Shown here piece by piece: positions 43,860 through 57,598 of a stretch of DNA of 64,000 nucleotides; position 1 is the stretch's first letter; each line of letters opens with the position of its first letter. The notes beneath the pieces are model-generated. The model made no database searches, was not told where the DNA came from, and saw only the letters and a list, made by a program, of their open reading frames with translations. The stretch is from Siniperca chuatsi (Eukaryota > Chordata > Actinopteri > Centrarchiformes > Sinipercidae): positions 16,129,822-16,193,821 of the forward strand of contig NC_058055.1 of NCBI RefSeq assembly GCF_020085105.1, given 5' to 3'. A program made the position numbers and the translations under genes.

Positions 43860-45510
43860 TTCTTCACAGCTTTAAGAGTCATTGATGACCAATTATGGTG
43901 CTTAGGAAATGACATCAGCCGCAGTACTTAAATGATGCAGTGTATCTAATCCCCCCTCCTCTTTCCTCCCCCACCACCTCATCCTAAATCTTCATCTTTT
44001 TCTTTTTCTTCTACTTCTTCTTCGTGGGCCAGGCGTCAAGATCCAAGGCCCCTTCCTCCACCCAAACCTCCTTTTTGCCACTGTTATTAGACGTCCTCTC
44101 CCCTGCTGGTATCTCCAGATCAGGCTGTGTGTGTTTTTCGCTCTCTGCCTCTGATTAGAATACCCCACCACTATCCCATTTACACCCCTTATACTAATTA
44201 TATAATAGCCTATGTGACGCTTCTGTTTTCCCCCACCAGCAGCTCAACTGCAGTCTTAGCCTCGAGGTTGACAACTGTGTCTCGCGCGCTGCTGCAATGT
44301 TATAATTAAAAGTGGTTATTTAACCACCCGATCTATCTCGCCACCCGTTGATTGCAATGGGTTAATACATTAAGCGTGCGCCTCTGGGATTTAACAGTGT
44401 GAGGGGCTACTAGATTGCTGTTCAGTGAAAAGTAAATATAACACAAGTGAGTCACGAATGTTTCACCTGGTGCTCTAACTGCACTGTGGGCCTATCTAAT
44501 GAGCCTAACACGGTTTGAACTGATTTTTTCTAGGTTCATGGGAAAACCAGGCAAATCTCAGATACAAAGTCATTGAATTTACCCTTTAATTCTCATAGAA
44601 ATCATGTTAAAGAGGTGGAAGTTCTCTGAACACGTGATTGTCTGTGGTGCTGATTTTGTGGCGCTGTCCGTGGTGCTGAAGAGCTTTCTTCAGCAGAGGC
44701 AGGACGAATGAAGGTGAAGTCGCCTCATGTCATGATTTACAACATGATTACAACAACCTAACCTGCATGACTGCAATTTATGCAAGACTGAATTAGATTT
44801 AAGTTTGTTGCTCATACCCCACCCCTAATTCTATAATAAATCCATAAATGTCATTTGATAAATATACGAATGTCACTGATGATTGATAAGCCCTCATATC
44901 ATAACTATATTATAATATCTCTAACCCAAAAATAACACTTTAAGAACACTTTCTGACTTTTTAAATAGCCAAAATCTTCCATCCATTTGTGTACTGAACA
45001 CGTATAGCTGTGTGACAAATAACAGGAAAAACCAACATAAAGTGATTTTTTTTTTAAATTTGACAGTACATGGAGGAAATACAAAAAAGTCAAGGATGAC
45101 ACAATAAAGTCTAAGACTTATTTCCATTGTGGTCCTTGATGTAAAGCTATAGATGCAGGATGTGACATCATTCTACCAACAAACTAACACAATAAATGTC
45201 ATAATGATTAAAAATACTCAGCATGCAAGATCCAACTCATAGAGTGATGATTCTTAAAGTGTAAAAAGTAATCTTTATTTCCTTAATGTTTATATTTATG
45301 ATCAGAAAGTAATCCAGGAACTAGACCTTTGCTTGATCGTATAATATGATTTATTTTGTATAGTTTTAGAAACTTACATAAATATTTTCTATACTTTGTT
45401 CTAGCATGTGACAGTTGTCATAATCCTGTTTATGTTGTTTGTATTTATTGTTGTCACAATGTTTTAATGCTGCCCCCTTGGCCAGGTCTCTCTTGACTTT
45501 TACCTGGTAC
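43860..45510. other. Non-coding, nothing specific recognised
   Basis: Pyrimidine-rich at 43950-44060, then AT-rich. No exon, RNA gene or clear transposon on either strand. Confidence 0.5.
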
Positions 45511-45862
45511 TAGAGATGTAATGATTAGCTGATTCATTGATTAGTCAATCGAAATTCATTATTATTCATTTAAGTCATTTTTTCAAGCAACAACGGAAGG
45601 AATTCTCTGATTCCAGCTTTGCAAATATGAGAATTTGCTGCTTTTCTTTGTCTTACGTTGTAGTAAATTGAATATTTTGGGACTGTTGGTCCGACAAAGC
45701 AAGATGTTTGATGACATCATCTTGTGCTCTGGGATACTGTGATGGGCATTTTTCACTGTTTTCTGATGGTTTATAGACCAAATTATTAGGCGATTAATTG
45801 AGAAGATAATCAGCAGATTAATCAAAAATGAAAATAATCGTTAGCTGCAGCCCTACCTGGTA
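45511..45862. mobile_element. hAT-like MITE (ATTAATC/GATTAAT family)
   Basis: The left end has TAGAGATGTAATGATTAGCT and the right end AATAATCGTTAGCTGCAGCC. In between are GGGACTGTTGGTCCGACAAA and GATGGGCATTTTTCACTGTT, blocks of a widespread teleost MITE. Internal sequence is diverged. Confidence 0.72.
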
Positions 45863-45889
45863 CCTACCTGGTTAAATAAAGGCAATATG

Positions 45890-46170
45890 AAAAATGGAGG
45901 GGAAAAAAAGAAATAATCCAAATTGAAGAGGGCCATAAGCCTCCAAAACAGACTCAGTGCTCCTTGTCATAGATTCAAGTCTCTTAACTGATGAACAGCT
46001 TTCTTTGAAAATATATTCTCTCATTTGGTGTTTTGATGATGGTGATGGAAAAGGCTTTCTCATAGGTGTTCAGTTGGGTTGAGATCTGGTGACTGTGAAG
46101 ACCACAGCTTATGATTCACATAATTTTCGTACTCATCAAACCATTCAGTGACTCGTGCACCATTTTTCCT
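45890..46170 (-). pseudogene. Tc1/mariner-type transposase remnant
   Basis: The minus strand reads WFDEYENYVNHKLWSSQSPDLNPTEHL, which contains the S-P-D-L-N-P-x-E-H-L signature around the last acidic residue of DDE transposases of the Tc1 type. It is followed by stops. Only the C-terminal fragment remains. Confidence 0.6.
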
Positions 46171-49100
46171 TTTATTTTTTCACCCATCAGTTTGAGAGTC
46201 TCTGAGTCCATCTGCTGTCCTAAATGGACGCAGCTGTGCAGCGGGTATCTGGCCAGGTGATAATCCAAATCTCATGGTGAGTTGAGCACAATTTTCTCAG
46301 GTGTTGAGAAATCTAATTTATTGCTTTTTTTAGGTGGGGGGTGGGTTGGTCATACACTGTTCATTATGCCGTAAACATGGGACATTTGCAATTCAATCAC
46401 AAGAAAAAAACACTGTCACATAGTAATAAAATGTCAGCAGCTCCTCTTTGTTTTTCCTTCAGTACAAACCTCTCCACTGAGTCAAAGAATTTGCCTTATT
46501 TTCAGCATCCTGATTCACTGTGTTGCAGTTCCCTGCTGACTGACTGACTAATACACTTCACCCCGAGTATAACATGGATAGTACATTCACAGCTGGATCC
46601 TGCCGAGTGACCTGAGAGAATTGACAATTGGCAAAACCTCAGGTTTCACAAATATAAAGAGAGGAGTCGTGAGAAAGGAAGGAAGTCTAAACCATCAAAA
46701 CAGAGCCACAGGGACACATTAACGTGGACTCTGACCTCACAACAAATCAATAGAGTCATGTAGGCAATCAAAAGTGGCTGCCCTATTTTGTCCTGTAATG
46801 TTTGCTCTGTAAAACTATTTATTGCTCACTAATAGACATATGCTTTTATCCTGCCTCCTGAGCTTTAATCACTACATAAATGGGACAGTGACTAGCCTGA
46901 AGTGACAGACTTATAACACTCTGGATTTTTTAAATTAGATTGTTGACAGTGCAGAGTGCCAAGAAATATAAGGGAGTGATATGCAATAAATGGTCTTAAA
47001 AGGATGAATTTGAATCTTGGAGCAGTTATGATAGTCCGATGGCCACCAGGACACCCCAAGACTCAAATCAAATGTTTTCAATAAATAATGTAAGTAGTAA
47101 AATAACAATATTAAATAGTCTACATTAAAAAAAGAAAGAAAACTATGCAGTATCAGATCAGAAAGTGGAATGGGCCTGAAAGAATTTATAGACTGAAAGA
47201 GTCTCTGTTGAGGTCACACTACAGCAGTCGTCTGAACAAGATACATTAGCATTTCAAAGTTCATGTTCAGATATGGCAATTTATTTCATCCACGACAGTG
47301 AAAGGTGATGATAATATTCCCTATTTCAGAGTGGTGTATTTATCAAAATGAAAGGATTATCTTGAAGGGTGCCAAAGTTTGTGATTTCAGTCGAGTCTTG
47401 TGATGATTAAACTCAGATTTGAGATAATGGGAAATTAATTGTAACTTTCTGTCTTTATACTGCAGTGTAAAGCTGTAGAAGACACGGCCCTCTCCTGTAT
47501 GTACATCTGTGGCACTTCAAATACTTCTTATAAATTCTGTCTACTTTGTAAAGTTGCAACTGGCAGAGGAGCTGTGCCTTGATCTTATTTGCTGCTCCCT
47601 CATGAAGTGGAAACCTGGCAGCCACAGGAACATGACAAAAGCAGATTAGGGTTTCAGATCACAACCCTGCTGTATAATACATACAACATCTCTCCAAATC
47701 CAACCTCATTTTCATTAGCATTTAAATATTGTCATCATCCATTCCACTCCACATCCCTGCCATGCTTATTCCAAGTCCTGCAGCAACGATGACCTTCCAT
47801 GGGGAAAAAAACTGGATCCTGTCAGCCAGAGTTTTGCACCGTAGGCTTCACAGAAAATTACATTTAAAATCCCTAAACTGGTTAATTCACATTCACCTAT
47901 GTACCCAGGATTGTGAACAGGACGACATACTAAAACAATAAGTGTGATAATGCAGATAAGTGGGCGAGATCAAGAGAAATCTGTGGTAAAGAGGTGAAGG
48001 CTGGAACTGGACCAGACATAAATATAACATAATTCAATCGCAACATTACAGCTCAAAGGTCACCCAGCCAAACAATAAGCTTGGCCATCCTGTGCACTTA
48101 TAAAAAAACTGTTCCTCACACACAAATGCACACACACACAGAAATTAATAAGTGTCCTGTAACATATGCAATACCCTCAAGAGCTGGGGGTAAAACTTAA
48201 AATTCCCCCCAGCAAGGTTGCATCTGCAACACCACATGAATAATGCAATACTGACTGGATTTAACATTCAGACCTATGTGTGTGCAGACATGTACACGCA
48301 CGTGAGAAAGTGACCAGCTGCTTGCAGATGTGATATAGAAACAATAAATAAGATAATGAACATTACAAAGCATTTTGCTTCACACAATAAAAATGGGACT
48401 GACATTGTGTAGGTTGTGGAAAAGTTGGGCTGAGTAGAAAATTTAAATGTACTTCTTGTACGTTTTGCCTGGGGCACCAAGGCTAAGGCCAGAGGGATCC
48501 TGTCCATGGTTGGGTAGTTATGTGCAAAAAGCAGTACATATTCCAAAAATACACATAAATGTGCTGTAACTGCGTACGTTACCTAAAGAATCACGAGTTG
48601 TGATGGGTGTGAAAAATTAGACCTTTTTGGTGCACCAAAGCCAGAGCAAGATAGTCAAAAGGCTGTATAAACAGTGGCATATGCTTTAAATGTTTAACGA
48701 TATTTCATTAAATAATATTTGTACTTGCAGGCAAAACTGAATACATTTCTTAAAACTATTAATGTTGAATGTTTTATCTGTGCTTTTATGCCTCAGATAT
48801 GATAGTCTGAAAGTAACTAAATGTGATCACTATATGTTACTGTGGAGGATTATAATAAACCTTTTTCAGTGTGCCCCCATTCCATATTATATACAAATAA
48901 AATAACTATACTATACTAACTATACTCTCTGTAGTAAATTGAGATATTTTGGCAGAACCATCACACCACCATTCACTATTCTCCCCCACTTTCTTCCAGC
49001 TATGGAGTAATGAAAAAAATTGAGCAATTTTAGATTGCATGATCACATTAGTAAGTGTATTTGATCTAAGCATTTTTTCCACTAGGAATGTGCTGTATTT

Positions 49101-52100
49101 GCATAATGGATGCACTGTCTGAGTTAGTATATTGTATGCAACTAGGACACAGAGAAAGTCAATGAAGCTTTACCTGCTCACTGTTTGTAAGCTATCAGCT
49201 AAATAAGTAAAGTGTGTTTGACAGCCTGTAAAGACATTAGCCACAGTAACTTTAACATAGATTGTTGCCACTGCTATCCACAGACCATATAATTAGGAAT
49301 TACTGCCAACTCTGGAGTAGTGACCGGCAAAGCAAGAGGCTGGTAGAACTACAACCGAGTTAGCTGTGCACTGCGACTACCCTGATGACCTGCATGTACC
49401 TGCCAGAGACATGATGGATGTATCCTCAAAATGTAACACCACTTCCATTTGGAGATTACTGGGTGACTCATCATTGCCCTTAAATAGATGGATACACTCA
49501 GGAATACACATGAACATAAACACCACACACACATAAAAAACTGTATTCAATATATCATCCTGGTACTTGTCAGTCAGTGTCATTCATTGTAGCTATGACT
49601 GATCCACAGATCCATCCTTTATGTTCATTGCAGATTTAATTTCCTCATTTAACTATCTAGTAATGTTTTAGTAAATTAAAGGCTCAATTTATCCCAGAGT
49701 TTCCCCTAGCATTCAATAGGAGCTGCTAAACCCTGGAACAATTAAATTTTTAATGGGTTTCAGGGGAAGTTTTAGTACAACATGATGGTCTAAATGCTAT
49801 TTTAGAGGCCTTTTCCACTTGTGAAATTAAAAAAAATTGAGGTGACAGAGATCTTGTAATTTTTGGTATGAAAATGCTTAAATGAAATGCACAAAATATC
49901 AGTTATAGGAACATTCAAATCAGAAATTCCATATCAGCTGAACCCTAGCATACATACACACATATGCACACCCACACACACACAGCATGAATAAATCTCA
50001 CACCTTGGTAGGTTTAAGCTGTTCTAGTCTGTTTTCTCTTCTGAGACAGGCAGCTGCAAGTCCATCATCCCTCCAGACACCCGAATTCAGCAGCAGCAGT
50101 TTTCTTCTTATCCTGTCTGGTTCCAGTTTGAGTTTGAATCAACCTGAATTTATATCCAAAAGGCACACACACATTACGTGGACGGAGTCAGCAAACTAAT
50201 AAAAATATTTCACTGGACATATTTTGTGTGTGTCTGTGAATCTCTATGTATCTTCATGCATAACTGTATGAAAAGCGACAGTAAAGGCACACACCCAAAC
50301 CTGATTTCATTTAGAGCCGTAGAAAGGTAAATACAAACCAGAGTAAGAGACGAGCAACAAAAAGAAAAATGAAAAAAGTAGCTGAATCAATGAGATGAGA
50401 TAAAATTGAGAGTGCAGCACAGCAGCCCGTCTCTGTCTGAGCAGCATTATGAGCATGCGTACGAGAGGGGTTCCTTTAAAAAGCACACACCCTCAAATGC
50501 ACAGGCACACAACAGCACAGACTCACTCCTGTAGCCACACACGAAAACACACAATAAAACCCCATCATCCACCTACACACACACAAAACACACACACACA
50601 CACGCACACACTGCAACATGCTGGTAACAGACCCAAATTAAGTTTAATTAAAACACGATTAAATTACTTTTAATTCATGATATGGTAATGTTGCTGGCAT
50701 CACTGCTGCCCTCTGAGAAAGTCTCAGGGATAGAATTAACAGGATTACAAGTTCATCTGAGCACAAAACTTCAGTAAACAAACAATTCTGAGAACAAGTG
50801 AGTCAAACAGCAAAAAAAACACTGCCCATCAGAACTGAAAAAAGCCTAAAATGCTACTCAGAACCACTAAAAAATCATACATTTCTACAGTAAAATCCTA
50901 TATTTTCCCATTTTCATATTGGTTACCTGAAGGCATTTTTATTCATTCTTTTGAAAAGTAAATGCGACTCAACAATGTAGCACAAAAACACTTCACTCTA
51001 TTAAATGTAAAGCATGTAAAGTGTACTGTACAGGAAAACATCATGAATCATATCAAGCATATGAACTAACATAGTATCAACAAATGTCAAAATATTTGTT
51101 GCTACAATATATTTTTTACAGGAATATTCTCATTTGACCAGAGCTACAGGTTAAACAAAATGTATAAAGCAGCTCTGTGCCTGAGGCATCTTATTTCAGC
51201 AGATACATATCACAGATAATACTGCAAAGACAAAATTTTACTTTATCTCAGACTTTCAGATCTGTCCTCTGTAGCTTGGAGTAGGCCATTTGGGTTGAAT
51301 TTAAATGGACAATACACTTTTGTTTTTTATAGCCAGCGTCTACAGCCGCATGTCAAAACAGTCTGGAGATTATTGCAAGTGAAGACCATTCCCTGCAGCT
51401 AATAATTCCCTTGTCAATAATGCATGAAGTCATATAAATCACAATACGTCTGCTTATCTGGCCTCCACAAGGTCATTCCTCCTCTTCCTCTCCTTCCTCT
51501 TCTCATCTGTTTCTCATCCTGCAGCCTCATTTCTTCCCCACTATGGCTATCCGAACATTACCCCTCATCATCCTTTCAATCCAGCTCTTCCTACTGTCTC
51601 CCAACTCCCATGTAAATAAGTAATGACCATCTTGGCATGATTGTAAGTTAGTTTGTTTTCTCTGAGAGAAACTCAGGCTGCAAAAATCAAACATTTCTGC
51701 TCCGCCGAAGGGCACATCTGTGCATGTGTGCACACTGCAGACCCGTAAATGCACGCACATGCGTGTGATCGCACACACACACACACACACACTCACACAC
51801 TATGCCCCCAAATCCCTGCTGAGCCATCACAAGTCACGGCTCTCTAAATTAAATAACATCAAATTAGATTAAAGTAAATGAAACGTCACTGAGGAGCAGG
51901 GGGACGAGACGATGGAAGGGTTGTGCAGGGACAGTGAAGGGAAGGAGAGCAGGGAGAGGTGCGAAAGAGAGGCAGCAAAAGAGTTTATGTAGATTTAAAG
52001 TGAAAGAGAGGTCGTGGAGAGAAAGGGTTGAGGGGGAAAAGAGAAAAGGGGAAGGTGAAGTTAGGGAGAAAGACTGAATGATGGAGGAGCAAAGAGAGGG

Positions 52101-53436
52101 AATGAGCACTTGATGAGGAGTGAGGGGGACCATTTGTGTGTGTGTGTGTGTGTGTCCAAATCTGTAAAACATAACCTCTCCTTTAGTAGACCTAATCTAA
52201 ATGGCAAATAATGTGATGGAAATACCCGTCGTTTCATGTGTGGCCAGCTCGTCAGACTCAAGCGACAGGAATATTCAACTCAGCTGCCATGGGAATTGCC
52301 ATGGCAACATATTAGCTTTCTGAGTCATATGTTCATTGGACCAAACTCGGAGCTGAAACCAGCACTTATTTCCATGACAACATTATCAAACGTTTTACAG
52401 TAAATGTATCAGTCAGACGACAACATTTAAAGAATGCGGTGTAACAACAAAAGGCCGTTTTGTTCCATTCAAGATCTGGTGAAGGGCCATAACAGCACTG
52501 TGGAGTGTCGCTATTGCAGAGCGGAGAATATTTTGCAACTACAATAGCATTTTACACTTTTTTTGTGTGTGTAATGCTCCACCTCTCTGTCAGTGAAGTG
52601 CCTTATAAAGTCCCGATGCAGCAGGTGAACAGAAGTGCAGTGTTTCCTCAGGTATTAATATCACCCATGGGCAGGAGCACTAAAATTGGAGACGGAGGCA
52701 GTTAATTCGGTAGTGGGCAGTAAATTAACTCCTGCTAGAGGCACAAGGAGGCGTGATGGAGCTCCACCTGCCCCCCCCACCTACCCGACCCGACTCCCCA
52801 TCGGCTGTAACCTGTTCCACTCATCCCTCCGCTTTCCTACCTCCAAGCCTTTTCTCTTTCACATACACACCCCCTCATCTCCTTCCAGTGCTGCTAACTT
52901 AGATTTCATTTAACTCGTTTACTTCACCTCTTCCTCCACCAACCTAATTTTCTCAGTTCATCGTAGACAGTTGCCTTTTCCCATCATCCATGTCTCCCCC
53001 ATCCTCTCTTCTCACCTCCTGCTGGCACAATCCCCAGAGAAACGGAAAAGGAGATCAGCTTTGTCACAACATAGGTTCACATTTCATTGCCACAGTGTTG
53101 GGGCTGCCAGGATGCAGGAATGATGGTTTGGGATATTTTTGCTGGCCCAGAGACTAGCTGTACAGAGCAGACGCAATCTACAGAGAAATGAATACAAAGA
53201 CAGCCAAAGATAGCCAGGTACAAAGTAAAGGATTAAAATAAAATATGCTGCATGGAAGATTAGCCACCAAGAAGTTTTGAAATAAGTTAGTTAATAGTTA
53301 ATCTTACTTCTTCTAATTTGTGTCTTTCAATTCATAAAATGATAATGCCGCATTTATATTTTTTTGCCAATTTGAGGGCAGCAGAACACGCTGTAAACAT
53401 ATGAACAGTTGTTGTGGCAAACGTGCCGATTTATAC
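46171..53436. other. Non-coding, low repeat-family content
   Basis: AT-rich sequence with short CA runs (49970-49984, 50580-50610, 51773-51790) and a TG run at 52136-52154. Open frames here are short and lack codon structure or known motifs. No exon recognised. Confidence 0.5.
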
Positions 53437-53715
53437 ATCCAGCAGAGCAACATTAGCATTAATTTGGAGTCATTTTTCTGTCCACCTGACGAATGTAAGT
53501 CCAATATTGACTTTGTGTTAGCTCTGTTTTGGTCTCTACCAACTTGTGATGGAAATATCTGGCTCTTTAGCTGCTAAATGTTAAACAGCTAGTCTCTAGA
53601 TTGGTCTGTTTGTTGTTTGGTGCTGGAAAGACTGGGTTTTTAGAGCTTTTTTGCTGAAAAAAGCTGCCTGCTGTGGCTGAAAACAAGACTGATGAGAGCG
53701 GTGAGAGTGAATCAA
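53437..53715 (-). repeat. Dispersed repeat, minus-orientation copy
   Basis: Inverted relative of 33826-34093; CATCCAGCAGAGCAACATTA and TCTTTAGCTGCTAAATGTTA are among the shared blocks. Confidence 0.7.
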
Positions 53716-54271
53716 AACAGTAACAGGATGCACTCCATGGAACTGAGGGGGATAGCAGAGTCAGGTGATAATTCTCTGTGGGTCTGTTACTATGAGCGAC
53801 ACCTTTTTCATTACACTTGATCCATTTTTCTTTAAAAATAGGTATCTCTGGGCATGTCTTCGCTTGATTGACAGGTGTCTCAGGGTATTACACTAAACTG
53901 TGGTGGTTGTTGCCTGCTCACTCCACCTCAGCTGCACCCCAGTGCCCAGTTCAGCAACTGAAATGATGGCAGTGTGAAGTAAATGCAACTCAAGGCTTAA
54001 ATACGTCCATATTTTCCTGCTTTGGTCTAACCTCTAAGATGTTTTTACCCCTCTTTGCAGTCAGTACTTGTTATACAATATATGTTGAGTGTTTATATAT
54101 TTCTTGTCATCTGTTTTGTTTCATATTTAGTTTCATGTTTACTGACTAACAATGTCTCTTTGAACTGAACTGAATTGAAAGAGACAGGGATAATGAACGG
54201 GATGTAGCTAGTGAGTGATTCATTAACACTAATGAGTAAAGCGTAGGTCAGCATCATCAAGCAGGTGTGAG

Positions 54272-54281
<10 letters not shown>

Positions 54282-54358
<77 letters not shown>
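54282..54358. repeat. (CA)38 microsatellite
   Basis: A pure 77-bp CA run preceded by a short (CT)n. Confidence 0.97.
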
Positions 54359-54359
<1 letters not shown>

Positions 54360-54363
<4 letters not shown>

Positions 54364-55383
54364 TACATTCAGATTGGAATAATGGGGCCAAGCAAGGGAC
54401 AAAAGGTAGAATGATGATATTTGCCCTTGTTTGGACTAGAACGGTGGCCAGAGGTCTCCATCTGTTGCTAGTTTAATGCCCCATAATAAACTCGCCACTC
54501 TATCTGTCAATAATGGCTTTATAACACCACTTTTATTGGCCTCCATCCTACCAAACAAGACACTGCTTAATCGCCAATGTCTGATTTCAACTATAATAAT
54601 GTCTGACCAGGAAGTCTGATTATGATAAATGTTTGTTAAATTCAAGTAAACATGTAAAAAAACATTTTTTAAAATACTTTTGTGCGTGACTGGGTTGACA
54701 TTGAACTTGGCCACCTCCTGCACGTCACCATCTGTCAACAGCTTGTGAGGAATAAATAAACTTGCATGTACCATCCCTTTTGCATGTAAACATGCACAGA
54801 TGCTCATAAACACACCAGCTCTCATTTTACATGCAATCAAACACACATGAAATAACAAATCTGAACACTTCACTTAATCAGTTCAACCGTTGCAGCTCGG
54901 TAGAAAAAAGTCAGGTTTTGTGTACATCGGTGAAACTAGAAAATGTAAAAAAAATACACCATAAAGCTATAATTATAATTGGCCGGTCTAAATGATGTTT
55001 ATTTTTTTATTTGTTTATTTTTTTTCAGCAAGATAGCACAAGAATTTAATTCTGCTTGGAAGCCAGATGTCAAACCTTCCCATCAGCACATGAAAGCACA
55101 AAGAGGAGCAAGCTCACATAATCACCACATGCTCAACGTCCCGCTGCTGCAGCCAGTAATCGAGACTGACACATGACCATGGCGGGGTAGACGTTCAGGG
55201 ACAAGCTCACCTTGATGTGGAACAACCAATCAGAGGCCAGTATGTCCGTCCATCTAATGTGTAGCACCTCTATAAAAAGACCTCCAACCATCCTGGAAAA
55301 TCTACCACGAAAAACAACAAGCAGAGAAGCGGGATGGAAGAGATATCATCTCTGTGTCACATCATCAATGCATTCACACACTT

Positions 55384-55414
<31 letters not shown>

Positions 55415-55867
55415 GTGACACACACCATACTGACAGCCATCTATTATTGGCCTGAATAAAGAATTACCTGCAACTCAAAGAGTAAATTTTTTTCTTGTAT
55501 TCAGTCTTTCTGAAAGTCAAACAAAACACTGAGAAACTCTTTGCAGCAGCCAGAAATACCGGTATGAGAATATTTAATGTCCCAATCGATATCCTGCGAA
55601 TATCAGTGTGTGTGTGTATGCCCTTGTTTGTGACTGTGAGTGTGTGCACGTGCCTGTCAGTATGCATTCATGTGTGTCTGTTCACACAGTATTGATTCTG
55701 CAACAAGAGGATCAAAGACATGTAGGAAGAAAGATTTCAAGGGAACAAATAAAGGCTAGTTTGTGTCACAGTAGGTTTTACATGGAGCTTCACCCCTCTT
55801 GCTGAATGTTACCTCTTTTTCTGCAATATTCATTCACTCTTTTCATGCGGGGCAGACGTTTGAAGTA
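54360..55867. other. Non-coding, nothing specific recognised
   Basis: AT-rich sequence with a CA run at about 55388-55413. No exon or transposon identified. Confidence 0.5.
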
Positions 55868-56230
55868 TGGAAAGCCAAGTGGCCCATAAACATGGTCCAC
55901 CATAAACATGGTCCACTTACAAATGTAGTGTACCATCCAACAGGCATGTTACAAAATCATCTGCTGAGGCTACAATGAACCACTCGGCAGCCTACAATTG
56001 TTGCCTCGGCAGGCTACAATTGTCACTTGCAGAGGCTACAATTGTTGCCTCAGCAGGCTACAATTGTAGCCTCTGCAGGTGACAGTTGTAGCCTTTCCCA
56101 GGTGACAATTGCAGCCTGCCGAGGCAACAATTATAGCCTCACCAAGGGGTTAACTGTAGGCATTTTTGTAACGTACCTGTTGGATGGTACAATACATTTC
56201 TGAGATGTATATGGGCCACCTGGCTTTCCA
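55868..56230. mobile_element. Palindromic MITE with internal subrepeats
   Basis: The terminal inverted repeats TGGAAAGCCAAGTGGCCCAT and ATGGGCCACCTGGCTTTCCA are flanked by TA on both sides, a Tc1/mariner-type target duplication. Inside, an about 20-bp unit built on GGCTACAATTGTTGCCTC recurs about seven times in both orientations. The words CATAAACATGGTCCAC are tandemly duplicated near the left end. No coding capacity. Confidence 0.85.
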
Positions 56231-57598
56231 TAATGAAGAACATGAAAGACTGCTTGGATGAATGAAATGATGAGGGGACAGAGAGAGAGACATCAATCAC
56301 TTGTTCTTTTCAGGGGTTCAGACTTAAATGGAGCATGTGAGAAAGAAGAGACAGCAAGGTTTTTCTGCAATTACGATGTCGCTGGTGCTATGAATGGAAA
56401 TAATGAGGGTTGTGTCTAAACTATTTTTTTTCATTTCCCCTGTCTTTGTCTGCTTATTAGCTTTGTCATGAAAGGGAGAGCGTGAGCCAGCAATATAATG
56501 GGGTAAGAATTGGGAAATTATAGGTGCATGGATAGGATTGAGTTTGAGTGATTGGACTTTGGAAAATATAAAACAAGGCTGGGTAAATGTTTCTCTTTGT
56601 GTGTGTGTTGTTGTTGTTTGTGCATGTGCGGGGCTTTGTATGTTTGCCATGCATGTGTGTGTAAGCGAGTGTATGTATAATGTGATTCAGGACCACATCA
56701 GAAGAAGGACGGAGGGATCGAGGGCATACTTAATATGGAAAAGTGCTCTCCATTAACATAGCAGCTAACAGCAGAGTAACAAAACAAGACTACCTGAACA
56801 CCCCTCACTTTAACTTTATTGTTCCTGTAATATCAATACTCTTGTGAGCAAATTTTCTTTTTTAGAATCAATCTATTTAGCCAGAAAGAGACAATCGAGC
56901 ATTTGTCCCTTTCTAGTGATTCCCAGCTCACACTCACATTTATCAAGATCCTTACGTTAATGCAAGCACAGGTAAAGCTGAGGTCAAAGGCATTTTATCA
57001 GCCGCTGTTGTAGATGGGGAGACATACTCTCACTTTCCCTGGGGATTTGCAATAAGCCATATTGATATCAAAACCAGAAATCTGGAGAAGCTCTCATAAT
57101 TCAACAGAAAATTAGATTTTTTAAAAGCAGCAGTTAAAAACAGCACTGACTGGTTTTTGCTTATTTTGTGTTTTTACAATATGTTTCGGTGTAACTACTC
57201 TCAGTGAATCAATGCTCAATCATGCTCATTATTTTTAAACAAAGCCACTGCACGTCATTTAAATCTCACTTTTGCCAACGTTTCTGTCACTAGCTATCGT
57301 AAGCTAACTGTTACAACTCCTGTGCTTTTTATGCAGTAGTGAACTGGTGACATAGTACATCTATGTATTTAGAGTTACAATTTTCCAGACCTCCAAGGAA
57401 TGCAACAACTTGTGCAGCGGCAGCGTGGCATTAATGAATAAGGACTTGCGTTTGGATAAGCACTGCAAGGAAGTGTGTTTCAATATACAGGTGATATACT
57501 GTTTCCGAATATCCGACATGTATTTTTTGTTGCCTTGTTATGTATTTGTCCTTGTAGACTGTAGATTGTGTGACAGTGTTTAGAAGAATGTTATTAGT
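56231..57598. other. Non-coding, nothing specific recognised
   Basis: AT-rich sequence without exon structure or recognised transposons. Confidence 0.5.

Noticed and set aside
54093..54476. Cys/Val- or Thr/His-repeat proteins on both strands
   Set aside because: Translations of the CA/TG repeat; the same applies to frames at 9083, 28417, 59472, 61066 and 62993.
54436..54873. 145-codon minus-strand open frame
   Set aside because: No motif or exon boundaries that I can support, and composition is like the surrounding non-coding DNA.
55868..56230. CRISPR-like array
   Set aside because: Units are in both orientations, vary in sequence and sit between terminal inverted repeats in a vertebrate genome; it is a MITE.
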